A stretch of 32,196 bases of DNA from Candidatus Poribacteria bacterium (GTDB taxonomy: Bacteria; Poribacteria; WGA-4E; GCA-2687025): NCBI GenBank assembly GCA_026004875.1, contig BPJZ01000029.1, forward strand, positions 1-32,196, given 5' to 3'. Of the stretch, positions 26,174 through 32,196 are shown in pieces; within the stretch, counting starts at the first letter, position 1, and the number at the start of each line of letters is the position of its first letter. Below the pieces are notes generated by a model. It made no database searches and was not told the DNA's origin. It worked only from the letters and a program-made list of their open reading frames with translations. Both the position numbers and the translations under genes were made by a program.

Positions 26174-27421
26174 TCAGGCGCGCTCCGCGCTGGGCCGTCC
26201 CAACAGACCGGTGGGCCGGAGCAGGATCACCAGGATGAGGATTCCGAAGGCAAAAGCGAACGAATAGCTGGAGCTGATACCCAGCCAGTCGGTGATATAG
26301 GCGGTGCTGATCACCTGAACGACGCCTAGGACTACGCCGCCCAACATCGCCCCGCGCACGTTTCCGATGCCGCCCAGAACGGCGGCGGCAAAGGCGATCA
26401 CCCCTGGTTGGAAACCCATCCGATAGCCGATTCCGCTTCCGCGGTAGAGGCCAAACATGATCCCCGCCGCTGCGGCCATCGCCGATCCGATCGCGAACGT
26501 CAGCGCAATGATCCGATTGACGTCGATGCCCATCAGTGCGGCGGTGTCCTTGTCCAGGGCACAGGCCCGCATCGCCTTCCCCATCTTTGTACGCTGAACG
26601 AGCGTCTCTAGGAGAAGCATCAGCAGGATCGTGGTTGCCCAGATGAAGGGGACCTTCCAGCGGACCTCCACCGGCCGAACGTCTCCTAAGTCCAACACGA
26701 AGGCCGGACGGTTGAAGAAATGATCCAAGCTCTCCTCTTGAGTTTCGATCTGGACGCCCGGGTGCGCCGCTTCCAGGGCCGCTAGCACCGCCCGGCGTGA
26801 CTGGCGCAGCGTCCGGATGGCCTCAAAGGAGTTGGTTCCCAACCGGAACTCGACCAGGAGCGTTCCGTTTTCGCGACGGATTGCCTTGATCCGGGGAGGG
26901 CCCTCCCGCCGGCGGTCCAGCTCCTGCGCGTAGCGGCTCAACAGCTCCTCCCCGTACCGCTGGGCGTCTGCCCCAGCTGGGCGAATCCGGTACGCCGGAT
27001 ACAGGTTCGGAAAGGGCCGCTCGGAGGCCGACCAGAGAAGCATGGCCAGGTTCTGCAAGAAAAGAGACACGCCGATTGCTGTGATCAGCGCCGCCAACCG
27101 TGGGGCCCGCCGAAGGGGCCGATAGGCGACCGTATCCACGAGGACCCCTAACGCCGCGCACAGGAGCATTGAGGTCGGAAGCGCCAGAAAAAACGGCATT
27201 CCCGCACCGATCAAAAGGATGCCAAAGAACGCTCCCATCATGTAAATCTCGCCGTGGGCAAAGTTGATCAGCTTGATGATCCCGTAGACCATCGTATATC
27301 CCACGGCGATCAGAGCGTAGATGCCCCCCAGCGTCAGGGCGTTGATGATCTGGTTTACCAGAAGGCTCAGGTCCACCGGAGCGTTGCTCTCCAGCCGTGT
27401 GCTGTCGCTGCCAACCGACAC
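26174..27421 (-). CDS. livH: ABC transporter permease LivH with a ~100-residue soluble insertion
   Basis: 415 residues, against roughly 290-310 in the family. The N-terminal helices carry LTLGGIYALIAVGYTMVYGIIKLINFAHGEIYMMGAF, and the ATPase-contact loop RTKMGKAMRACALDKDTAALMGIDV is complete. Residues about 146-245 are an additional charged segment (helical, then GTLLVEFRLGTNSFEAIRTLRQSR) placed between two helices, on the side expected to face the periplasm. Start is a GTG at 27421 with weak ribosome site; a start further in, near the first helix, is possible. It is the first gene of livH-livM-livG-livF. No livK binding-protein gene is nearby. Confidence 0.88.
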   Translation of the reverse strand: MSVGSDSTRLESNAPVDLSLLVNQIINALTLGGIYALIAVGYTMVYGIIKLINFAHGEIYMMGAFFGILLIGAGMPFFLALPTSMLLCAALGVLVDTVAYRPLRRAPRLAALITAIGVSLFLQNLAMLLWSASERPFPNLYPAYRIRPAGADAQRYGEELLSRYAQELDRRREGPPRIKAIRRENGTLLVEFRLGTNSFEAIRTLRQSRRAVLAALEAAHPGVQIETQEESLDHFFNRPAFVLDLGDVRPVEVRWKVPFIWATTILLMLLLETLVQRTKMGKAMRACALDKDTAALMGIDVNRIIALTFAIGSAMAAAAGIMFGLYRGSGIGYRMGFQPGVIAFAAAVLGGIGNVRGAMLGGVVLGVVQVISTAYITDWLGISSSYSFAFAFGILILVILLRPTGLLGRPSAERA

Positions 27422-27477
27422 ACTACGGGGAACGGCGCCGGAAACACAAGCAGCTCTCGCCGAATCCTCCCCGGACT

Positions 27478-27506
27478 AGTGTATCGGTCTCTCCGGCGTT
27501 TTTCAA
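27478..27506 (-). promoter_or_regulatory. Promoter of the liv operon
   Basis: On the minus strand, TTGAAA (27501-27506) and TACACT (27478-27483) are separated by 17 bp, about 57 nt before the livH GTG. It lies in the 293-bp divergent gap 27422-27714. Confidence 0.55.
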
Positions 27507-27623
27507 CGGAAGGAGTCATGAGAGCGTCGGGACCCCGCGCTCCTAGCGCCAGGTCAGGAATTTTCATAATTGTAAGACATCCCCGGAAGCCGTCAGGAGT
27601 CGGCCCGTTCCCGCTTTTAAACC

Positions 27624-27652
27624 TTGCGTTGTGGAGATGTTGCCGATATGAT
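27624..27652 (+). promoter_or_regulatory. Promoter of the tandem NPCBM genes
   Basis: TTGCGT (27624-27629) and TATGAT (27647-27652) are separated by 17 bp. Transcription would start about 55 nt before the ATG at 27715. Confidence 0.6.
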
Positions 27653-27687
27653 ATCCTCGGGTTACAAAAGCTCTTCTAGCCGGAGGA

Positions 27688-27700
27688 GAGCGAAACGCTC
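27688..27700 (+). promoter_or_regulatory. Small leader hairpin next to the ribosome site
   Basis: GAGCG-AAA-CGCTC forms a 5-bp stem directly before the perfect Shine-Dalgarno AAAGGAGG. It may stabilise the mRNA 5' end or keep the site open; no regulatory ligand is suggested. Confidence 0.35.
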
Positions 27701-27714
27701 AAAGGAGGTACGCC

Positions 27715-28512
27715 ATGAACAAGCGGCGAACGGTAGTCAGTGCGGTTGTGGGAGCCCTGGGACTAGGGCTGGTGACGGTGTTCGGAATCCCTGCAGCGCA
27801 AGCCGCAAGAGAGGATTGCGGCGACCTTCCCAACCCACCGGCAAAGCCGGTCCAGGAGGCGCAGAACGAAGAGAACCCAAACATCCAAAATGACTACGAC
27901 GAAGTCGTCGAAGAGGACACCCGCCCTGGGGTGGTCTATCTGGCCGTAATCGGCGGCGATACGCCTAAGCCGAACAAGTGCGGCCTGAACCCGAGCAATC
28001 CTCCCGCTGAATGGACCGGCTGGGGCGGCCCTCTGGACGGCGACAACGTGACGATCGGCGAGGGGGCCGGCACGCGGAACGAGATCGTCATCGGAGGGGT
28101 TTACTTCAAGCGCGGTATCGGAACGCACGCCCCTGCCCGATTGGTCTACGACCTGACGGGAGGTGACTACAGAAAGTTCGAGGCCTACGTCGGCATGTCC
28201 GACGAGAAGGACCCCGCTGAGTGCGGCCACGGGGGGAGCTCCGAGTTCATCTTCAACGTGGACGGCAAGGAGATGTTCGCCTCCGGCGTTCTGATGGGCA
28301 CTGAGGGCGGCATGAACGTGGACCCCGTCAAGGTGGAGTTCGAAATCCCCGCTGGAGCCCGAGAGCTGGAGATCGTCATTACCGACGGTGGCGACGGCAA
28401 CGGATGCGATCACTCCACGATCGGCGACGCCAAACTTCTGACCGCCGCGGCCCTCTCGGTGGACCCGGCGGGGAAGCTGACCACCACCTGGGGCACCCTG
28501 AAGGCTCGTTAA
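27715..28512 (+). CDS. Secreted NPCBM-domain protein 1
   Basis: 265 residues. A signal peptide (cleavage near AAQA-AR, about residue 31) is followed by an acidic, low-complexity linker, then an NPCBM/NEW2-type beta-sandwich: VVYLAVIGGDTPKPNKCGLN, WTGWGGPLDGDNVTIGEG, GVYFKRGIGTHAPARLVYDL, FEAYVGMSDEKD, and IVITDGGDGNGCDH. The GIGTHAPARLVYDL block is the family hallmark and is linked to carbohydrate binding. The C-terminus ends VDPAGKLTTTWGTLKAR, a tail shared with the next gene. Strong ribosome site AAAGGAGG. Probably abundant, extracytoplasmic and carbohydrate-binding; no catalytic part is present. Confidence 0.85.
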   Translation: MNKRRTVVSAVVGALGLGLVTVFGIPAAQAAREDCGDLPNPPAKPVQEAQNEENPNIQNDYDEVVEEDTRPGVVYLAVIGGDTPKPNKCGLNPSNPPAEWTGWGGPLDGDNVTIGEGAGTRNEIVIGGVYFKRGIGTHAPARLVYDLTGGDYRKFEAYVGMSDEKDPAECGHGGSSEFIFNVDGKEMFASGVLMGTEGGMNVDPVKVEFEIPAGARELEIVITDGGDGNGCDHSTIGDAKLLTAAALSVDPAGKLTTTWGTLKAR

Positions 28513-28519
28513 CGACGTC

Positions 28520-28550
28520 CGGCGGGCTGCTCTTCGAGAGCGGCCCGCCG
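28520..28550 (+). terminator. Stable hairpin between the two NPCBM genes
   Basis: CGGCGGGC pairs with GCCCGCCG (8 bp); after one mismatch GCTCT pairs with AGAGC around a 3-nt loop. No T tract follows, so it may act as a partial terminator or as an mRNA-stability element that changes the ratio of the two products. Confidence 0.5.
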
Positions 28551-28601
28551 TTCACCCAAGAAGAGGAAAGGCCCTCAACATAACGGAGAAAGGAGCTGCT
28601 G

Positions 28602-29345
28602 ATGCGTGCAGCGAAGTGGGCAACCGGTCTGATGACCCTCGGGTTGGCGCTGAGCGCCTATGCTGGAACCGGCGGTGACTGCGTCTTCCTTGACGCCCCC
28701 GCAAAGGATGTACCCTTCACCTCTGAGGTGAAGGCGGAACAGGGCGATCATGTCGTCTATCTGGCCGTCGTCGGCGGCGACACACCGGTTCCCAACGCCT
28801 GCGGTCTGAACCCCAGCAACGACCCCGCCGAGTGGGCCGGATGGGGCGGACCGCTCGACTATGACAACGCCTCGATCGGTGAAGGACCGGGCACCCGGAA
28901 CTTCATCACGATCGGCGGGGTTCGTTATGAGCGTGGGATCGGCACCCACGGCCCGGCCCGACTGGTCTACGACCTGACCGGCGCGCCCTATGCGCGGTTC
29001 AGTGCTGTCGTCGGCATGGACGACGAAAAGGACGGCGTCAACTTCGCCGGTGAGTGTGGTCACGGCGGCTCGGCGGTCTTCCGCTTCCTGATCGACGGCA
29101 CCGAGGTGTTCGCCACCGATGTGATCACCGGCGTTGCCAACGGCGCCAACGTGGACGGCGTCCCCGTTGAGTTCGACATTCCCGCGGGGGCCTCTCAGTT
29201 GGAGATCGTCATCGAAGACGGTGGCGACGGCAACGGATGCGATCACGCGGATGTCGCCGACGCCAAGCTTTACCTGTCCAGCGGCACCGCCGTGGACCCG
29301 CTCGGCAAGGCGACGACCACCTGGGGCGCCTTGAAGGAGCGTTAA
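28602..29345 (+). CDS. Secreted NPCBM-domain protein 2 (paralogue of the preceding gene)
   Basis: 247 residues. The signal peptide ends near SAYA (residue 21). The NPCBM domain is closely similar to the upstream protein throughout: VVYLAVVGGDTPVPNACGLN, GWGGPLDYDNASIGEGPGTRN, YERGIGTHGPARLVYDL, GECGHGGSAVFRF, and VIEDGGDGNGCDH. The tail VDPLGKATTTWGALKER repeats the C-terminal motif of its neighbour. The two differ mainly in the N-terminal linker and in a 4-residue insertion (GVNF) before GECGHGG. AAAGGAG precedes ATG at 28602; the gene ends at a classical terminator. The pair is a recent tandem duplication, co-transcribed. Confidence 0.85.
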   Translation: MRAAKWATGLMTLGLALSAYAGTGGDCVFLDAPAKDVPFTSEVKAEQGDHVVYLAVVGGDTPVPNACGLNPSNDPAEWAGWGGPLDYDNASIGEGPGTRNFITIGGVRYERGIGTHGPARLVYDLTGAPYARFSAVVGMDDEKDGVNFAGECGHGGSAVFRFLIDGTEVFATDVITGVANGANVDGVPVEFDIPAGASQLEIVIEDGGDGNGCDHADVADAKLYLSSGTAVDPLGKATTTWGALKER

Positions 29346-29373
29346 TCCCCAATTCGTTCAGCACTCATTCCTT

Positions 29374-29402
29374 TCCCGCCCTTTGGGCGGGATTTTTCTT
29401 TA
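29374..29402 (+). terminator. Rho-independent terminator after the NPCBM genes
   Basis: TCCCGCCC pairs with GGGCGGGA (8 bp, 3-nt loop TTT), followed by TTTTTCTTT. It lies between the NPCBM stop at 29345 and the stop of the convergent HAD gene at 29403. Confidence 0.92.
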
Positions 29403-30083
29403 CTAGCGATGCAGGACGGGAACCAGATAGCCCAGCTCCGCAAGGAGCCGGTCGTTCAACTCGTCCAGCGAGGAGAGCCGCCGATGAGCCTGGGAGAGGT
29501 CGTGATGCTGAGTGATCGCGTTCGGGACGGCCAGGGTCGTGATTCCGGCGCGCACAGCGGCCAAGACGCCGTTGGCCGAGTCTTCGAGGGCCAAGGCCGA
29601 CTCCGGCGGCACGTTGGCCCTCTCCAGCGCGAGCCGGTAGAGGTCCGGCTCCGGCTTCCCGTTGGCGACGTCGTTCCGACTGAGGGAGAACCGAAAGGTC
29701 CCGGTTAACCCTAGGTGTGAAAGAATTCGCTCGACCCAGTCTCGGCTAGCGGTCGAGACGACTCCCAGAGTCAGCCCAGCGGCTCGTGCCGCCTCCAGGA
29801 GCGGACGAACGCCGGGAAGTGGCTCTGCAGACTCCAGCCGCTTGAGGTAACGAACCCGCTGTTCGGCCCGTAGTCGGTCGTGTTCCGACTCTGGAACGCC
29901 CAACTCCGCAAGAAAGCGCCGAAAGGGGGCGTAAGTCCCCACTCCCTTCAACCAAAGCTCAAAGGGAAGCGCTAGCCCATACTCAGCAAGCGTCTCTTGC
30001 CAGGAGAGGAAGTCCGGTAGCTCGGTGTCTACCAGCAGGCCGTCCATGTCGAAGAACAGCGCCCGGAGAACCCGCCGACTCAC
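29403..30083 (-). CDS. HAD-superfamily subfamily IA phosphatase (beta-phosphoglucomutase-like)
   Basis: 226 residues. Motif I is [12 protein letters not shown] (nucleophile Asp12, acid/base Asp14), motif II is the Ser/Thr in VVSTASRD, motif III the Lys in GKPEPDLY, and motif IV Asp in [12 protein letters not shown]. The helical cap between Asp14 and motif II is type C1. Substrates are small phosphorylated metabolites or sugar phosphates, not definable here; mutase activity is possible. The start overlaps the uvrB stop by 4 nt, so it is translated from the uvrB message. Confidence 0.88.
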   Translation of the reverse strand: MSRRVLRALFFDMDGLLVDTELPDFLSWQETLAEYGLALPFELWLKGVGTYAPFRRFLAELGVPESEHDRLRAEQRVRYLKRLESAEPLPGVRPLLEAARAAGLTLGVVSTASRDWVERILSHLGLTGTFRFSLSRNDVANGKPEPDLYRLALERANVPPESALALEDSANGVLAAVRAGITTLAVPNAITQHHDLSQAHRRLSSLDELNDRLLAELGYLVPVLHR

Positions 30084-32080
30084 CGGCCGTACTCCTCCCG
30101 AAGCGCCTTGATCCGATCCCGCAAAGCGGCGGCTCGCTCAAACTCCAGCGCCTCAGCGGCCTCTCGCATCTCCCGTTCCAGCTCGGCGATAAGAGCTTCG
30201 ACCTCCTCCAGCTTCCCTAACTCCTCGGCCACGATCAGGGGGGCCAGCGCCTCGGCCTCGTCGTACTCCTCCTCTTCCTCCTGGAGCCGGAGCGAACGGC
30301 GCACCTCCTTTTGGACCGTTCGGGGAACGATCCCGTGTTCTTCGTTGTAGCGGAGCTGAATCTCTCGCCGACGCTGCGTCTCCTCGATCGCCTGGCGGAT
30401 CGCCTCGGTGACCCGATCCGCGTAAAGAATGACCTCGGAGTCTACGTTCCGAGCAGCGCGGCCCGCCGTCTGGATCAGCGAGGTTGCCGAACGGAGAAAC
30501 CCCTGCTGATCGGCGTCCAAAATCGCAACCAGTGCCACTTCCGGCAGGTCCAACCCCTCCCGGAGCAGGTTGATCCCCACCAGCACGTCAAACTTCCCCT
30601 CCCGCAGGTCTTTCAGAATCTCTGTCCGCTCGACGGTGTCTATCTCCGAATGGAGATAACGCACACGCAACCCCAACTCGGTGAGGTATTCGGTCAGGTC
30701 CTCCGCCATCCGCTTGGTGAGCGTCGTCACCAACACCCGTTGGTTCTTGGCAATCCGCTTCCGACACTCGCCGATTAGGTGGTCAATCTGCCCTCGCGTG
30801 GGATGAACCCGCATCACCGGATCCACCAAGCCGGTAGGCCGAATGATCTGCTCGACCACCTTTTCCGAGACGTCCAGCTCAAAGGGACCTGGCGTCGCAG
30901 AAACATAAATCGTCTGGGGCTGCTTGGCTCGAAACTCGTCAAAGCGCAGCGGGCGGTTGTCCAGCGCAGAGGGCAGCCGAAAACCGTATTCTACCAACGT
31001 CTCCTTTCGGGAGCGGTCGCCGTGATACATCCCTCGAATCTGTGGAATCGTCACGTGGGATTCGTCGATGAACATGAGGTAGTCGTCGGGGAAGTAGTCC
31101 AGCAGACAGAACGGCGGCTCCCCTGGTCTCCGACCGTCAAAGTGACGGGAATAGTTCTCGATCCCGTTGCAGGTGCCCACCTCTCGGAGCATCTCCAAGT
31201 CGTAGCGGGTGCGCTGCTCCAGCCGCTGGGCCTCCAGGAGCTTTCCTTGTCGGAGGAACCACTCGACCCGCTCTTGCAGCTCCTTTTCGATCTCAATCAG
31301 AGCCTGCTCGAAGCGCTCCGGAGCGGTCATGAAGTGGTACGCTGGGAAAATAACGATCTGACGCGGCTCCTCGACCACCTCGCCGGTGAGCGGCTCCAGC
31401 ACCCGAATGCGCTCAACCTCATCTCCGAACAGCTCGATCCGGTACAGATGCTCCATGTACGGTGGGAAGACCTCGATCACGTCCCCGCGGGCCCGAATGT
31501 TCCCGTGATCCAGATTCGTATCGTTCCGCTTGTAGCGAATCTCGATCAGCTGCCGAAGTAAAGTGCTTCGTCGGACGCTCTGACCAACGGTGAGCGCAAC
31601 GGTCTGTCGGGCGTACTCCTCCGGCGACCCCAGTCCGTAGATGCAGGAGACGCTGGCCACAACGATCACATCCCGGCGGGTCAACAAGGAGGCGGTGGCC
31701 ATCATCCGGTACTTTTCGATCTCCTCGTTTCGGAGCAGGTCCTTTTCAATGTAGGTGTCCGTCGCCGGAATGTAGGCCTCCGGCTGATAGTAGTCGTAAA
31801 AGCTCACGAAATAACGCACATGGTTGTAAGGGAAGAACTCCCGAAACTCGGAGTACAACTGCGCTGCAAGGGTTTTGTTGTGGGAGATGATCAACGCCGG
31901 ACGCTGGACGCGCGCGATCACGTGAGCCATCGTGAAGGTCTTGCCGCTGCCGGTGACGCCCAGCAGCGTCTGGTCGCGCAGCCCCGCCTCCAGGCCAGCA
32001 ACCAGCTCCTCAATTGCTCGAGGCTGATCCCCCGCCGGCTCGTAGTCGGCGACTAACTGAAACCGCTCCGTCTGACTCAT
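30080..32080 (-). CDS. uvrB: Excinuclease ABC subunit B
   Basis: 666 residues from ATG at 32080. UvrB is the damage-verifying helicase-like subunit of nucleotide excision repair, loading after UvrA2B and recruiting UvrC. The N-terminal [20 protein letters not shown], Walker A GVTGSGKT, the beta-hairpin region [15 protein letters not shown], Walker B-type DESHVT, helicase motif VSATPGPFE, the [16 protein letters not shown] and [14 protein letters not shown] motifs, and a C-terminal UVR domain ([24 protein letters not shown]) are all present. ATG at 32080 matches the family start; a GTG at 32098 with its own AAAGGA is the alternative. It is followed directly by the HAD gene. Confidence 0.97.
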   Translation of the reverse strand: MSQTERFQLVADYEPAGDQPRAIEELVAGLEAGLRDQTLLGVTGSGKTFTMAHVIARVQRPALIISHNKTLAAQLYSEFREFFPYNHVRYFVSFYDYYQPEAYIPATDTYIEKDLLRNEEIEKYRMMATASLLTRRDVIVVASVSCIYGLGSPEEYARQTVALTVGQSVRRSTLLRQLIEIRYKRNDTNLDHGNIRARGDVIEVFPPYMEHLYRIELFGDEVERIRVLEPLTGEVVEEPRQIVIFPAYHFMTAPERFEQALIEIEKELQERVEWFLRQGKLLEAQRLEQRTRYDLEMLREVGTCNGIENYSRHFDGRRPGEPPFCLLDYFPDDYLMFIDESHVTIPQIRGMYHGDRSRKETLVEYGFRLPSALDNRPLRFDEFRAKQPQTIYVSATPGPFELDVSEKVVEQIIRPTGLVDPVMRVHPTRGQIDHLIGECRKRIAKNQRVLVTTLTKRMAEDLTEYLTELGLRVRYLHSEIDTVERTEILKDLREGKFDVLVGINLLREGLDLPEVALVAILDADQQGFLRSATSLIQTAGRAARNVDSEVILYADRVTEAIRQAIEETQRRREIQLRYNEEHGIVPRTVQKEVRRSLRLQEEEEEYDEAEALAPLIVAEELGKLEEVEALIAELEREMREAAEALEFERAAALRDRIKALREEYGR

Positions 32081-32113
32081 TCGGGTCCTTGCTCCCACGG
32101 GTTTCCTTTCATT

Positions 32114-32119
32114 ATCATA
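32114..32119 (-). promoter_or_regulatory. Possible -10 element upstream of uvrB
   Basis: On the minus strand TATGAT lies about 34 nt before the uvrB ATG, but no acceptable -35 is found at 16-18 bp. No LexA-like box is apparent. Nothing else is evident from 32120 to the window end. Confidence 0.3.
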
Positions 32120-32196
32120 CCACCGGCGACGCCTTCCCGGGAGGCAAAGACAGGCAGCTTGGTCCGGAATGGCTCTTGGACCATCCTCAGCAGGAG

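Noticed and set aside
27518..27679. Small open frame of about 53 residues in the livH-NPCBM gap, with AAGGAG before ATG
   Set aside because: It overlaps the NPCBM promoter, its composition is not coding-like and no family is recognisable.
1..32196. CRISPR array, insertion sequences, toxin-antitoxin or restriction systems
   Set aside because: No regularly spaced repeats, transposase motifs, or recognisable defence genes were found on either strand.

Overview
The window is about 60% GC, densely coded bacterial chromosome. It carries no phage, plasmid, IS or CRISPR signature. A Kdo transferase (LPS core synthesis) and two predicted outer-membrane barrels point to a diderm with an LPS-type envelope. 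A DUF6785-type membrane protein, a sulfatase-like enzyme, a GH95 fucosidase, a Gfo/Idh oxidoreductase and NPCBM proteins recall little-cultured, polysaccharide-using lineages (Poribacteria, Armatimonadota, Planctomycetota and relatives). The phylum cannot be fixed from sequence alone.

Layout. 1-924 (+): 3' part of a PstS phosphate-binding protein, ending at a hairpin shared with the next, convergent unit. 1012-5250 (-): operon of sulfatase-like enzyme, SthA transhydrogenase and a secreted thioredoxin/CxxCH/PDZ protein. 5454-9886 (+): secreted TolB-propeller/PKD/LamG protein, serine beta-lactamase-like hydrolase and Nif3-like protein. 9883-12075 (-): heavy-metal operon merR, merT-like transporter, outer-membrane barrel and exported HMA protein, behind a ZntR/MerR-type promoter. 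12152-14087 (-): DUF6785-type membrane protein. 14242-14327 (+): tRNA-Leu(GAG). 14348-16630 (-): GH95 fucosidase, divergent from a Gfo/Idh oxidoreductase (16885-17946, +). 18182-22000 (+): tightly packed thioredoxin, WaaA/KdtA and a Ycf46-like AAA protein with degenerate catalytic motifs. 21997-22752 (-): predicted barrel; 22783-23427 (+): GH108 muramidase. 23357-27421 (-): livH-livM-livG-livF branched-chain amino acid-type ABC transporter without a binding protein. 27715-29345 (+): two tandem secreted NPCBM paralogues. 29403-32080 (-): uvrB and a HAD phosphatase.

A strong non-biological pattern runs through the left third. Eight genes between 1 and about 12,840 are broken by 22 apparent frameshifts, and each is repaired by deleting one base, nearly always from a homopolymer. 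From 12,840 to the end I see none. I therefore treat these genes as intact in the organism and give reconstructed spans.

The most interesting biology is the four-gene metal operon, the LivG ATPase with a hydrophobic segment inserted between Walker A and the Q-loop (partnered by a LivH with a ~100-residue soluble insertion), the apparent AAA pseudo-ATPase coupled to LPS synthesis, and the NPCBM pair with a shared C-terminal tail. None is a clearly new defence or mobile system.
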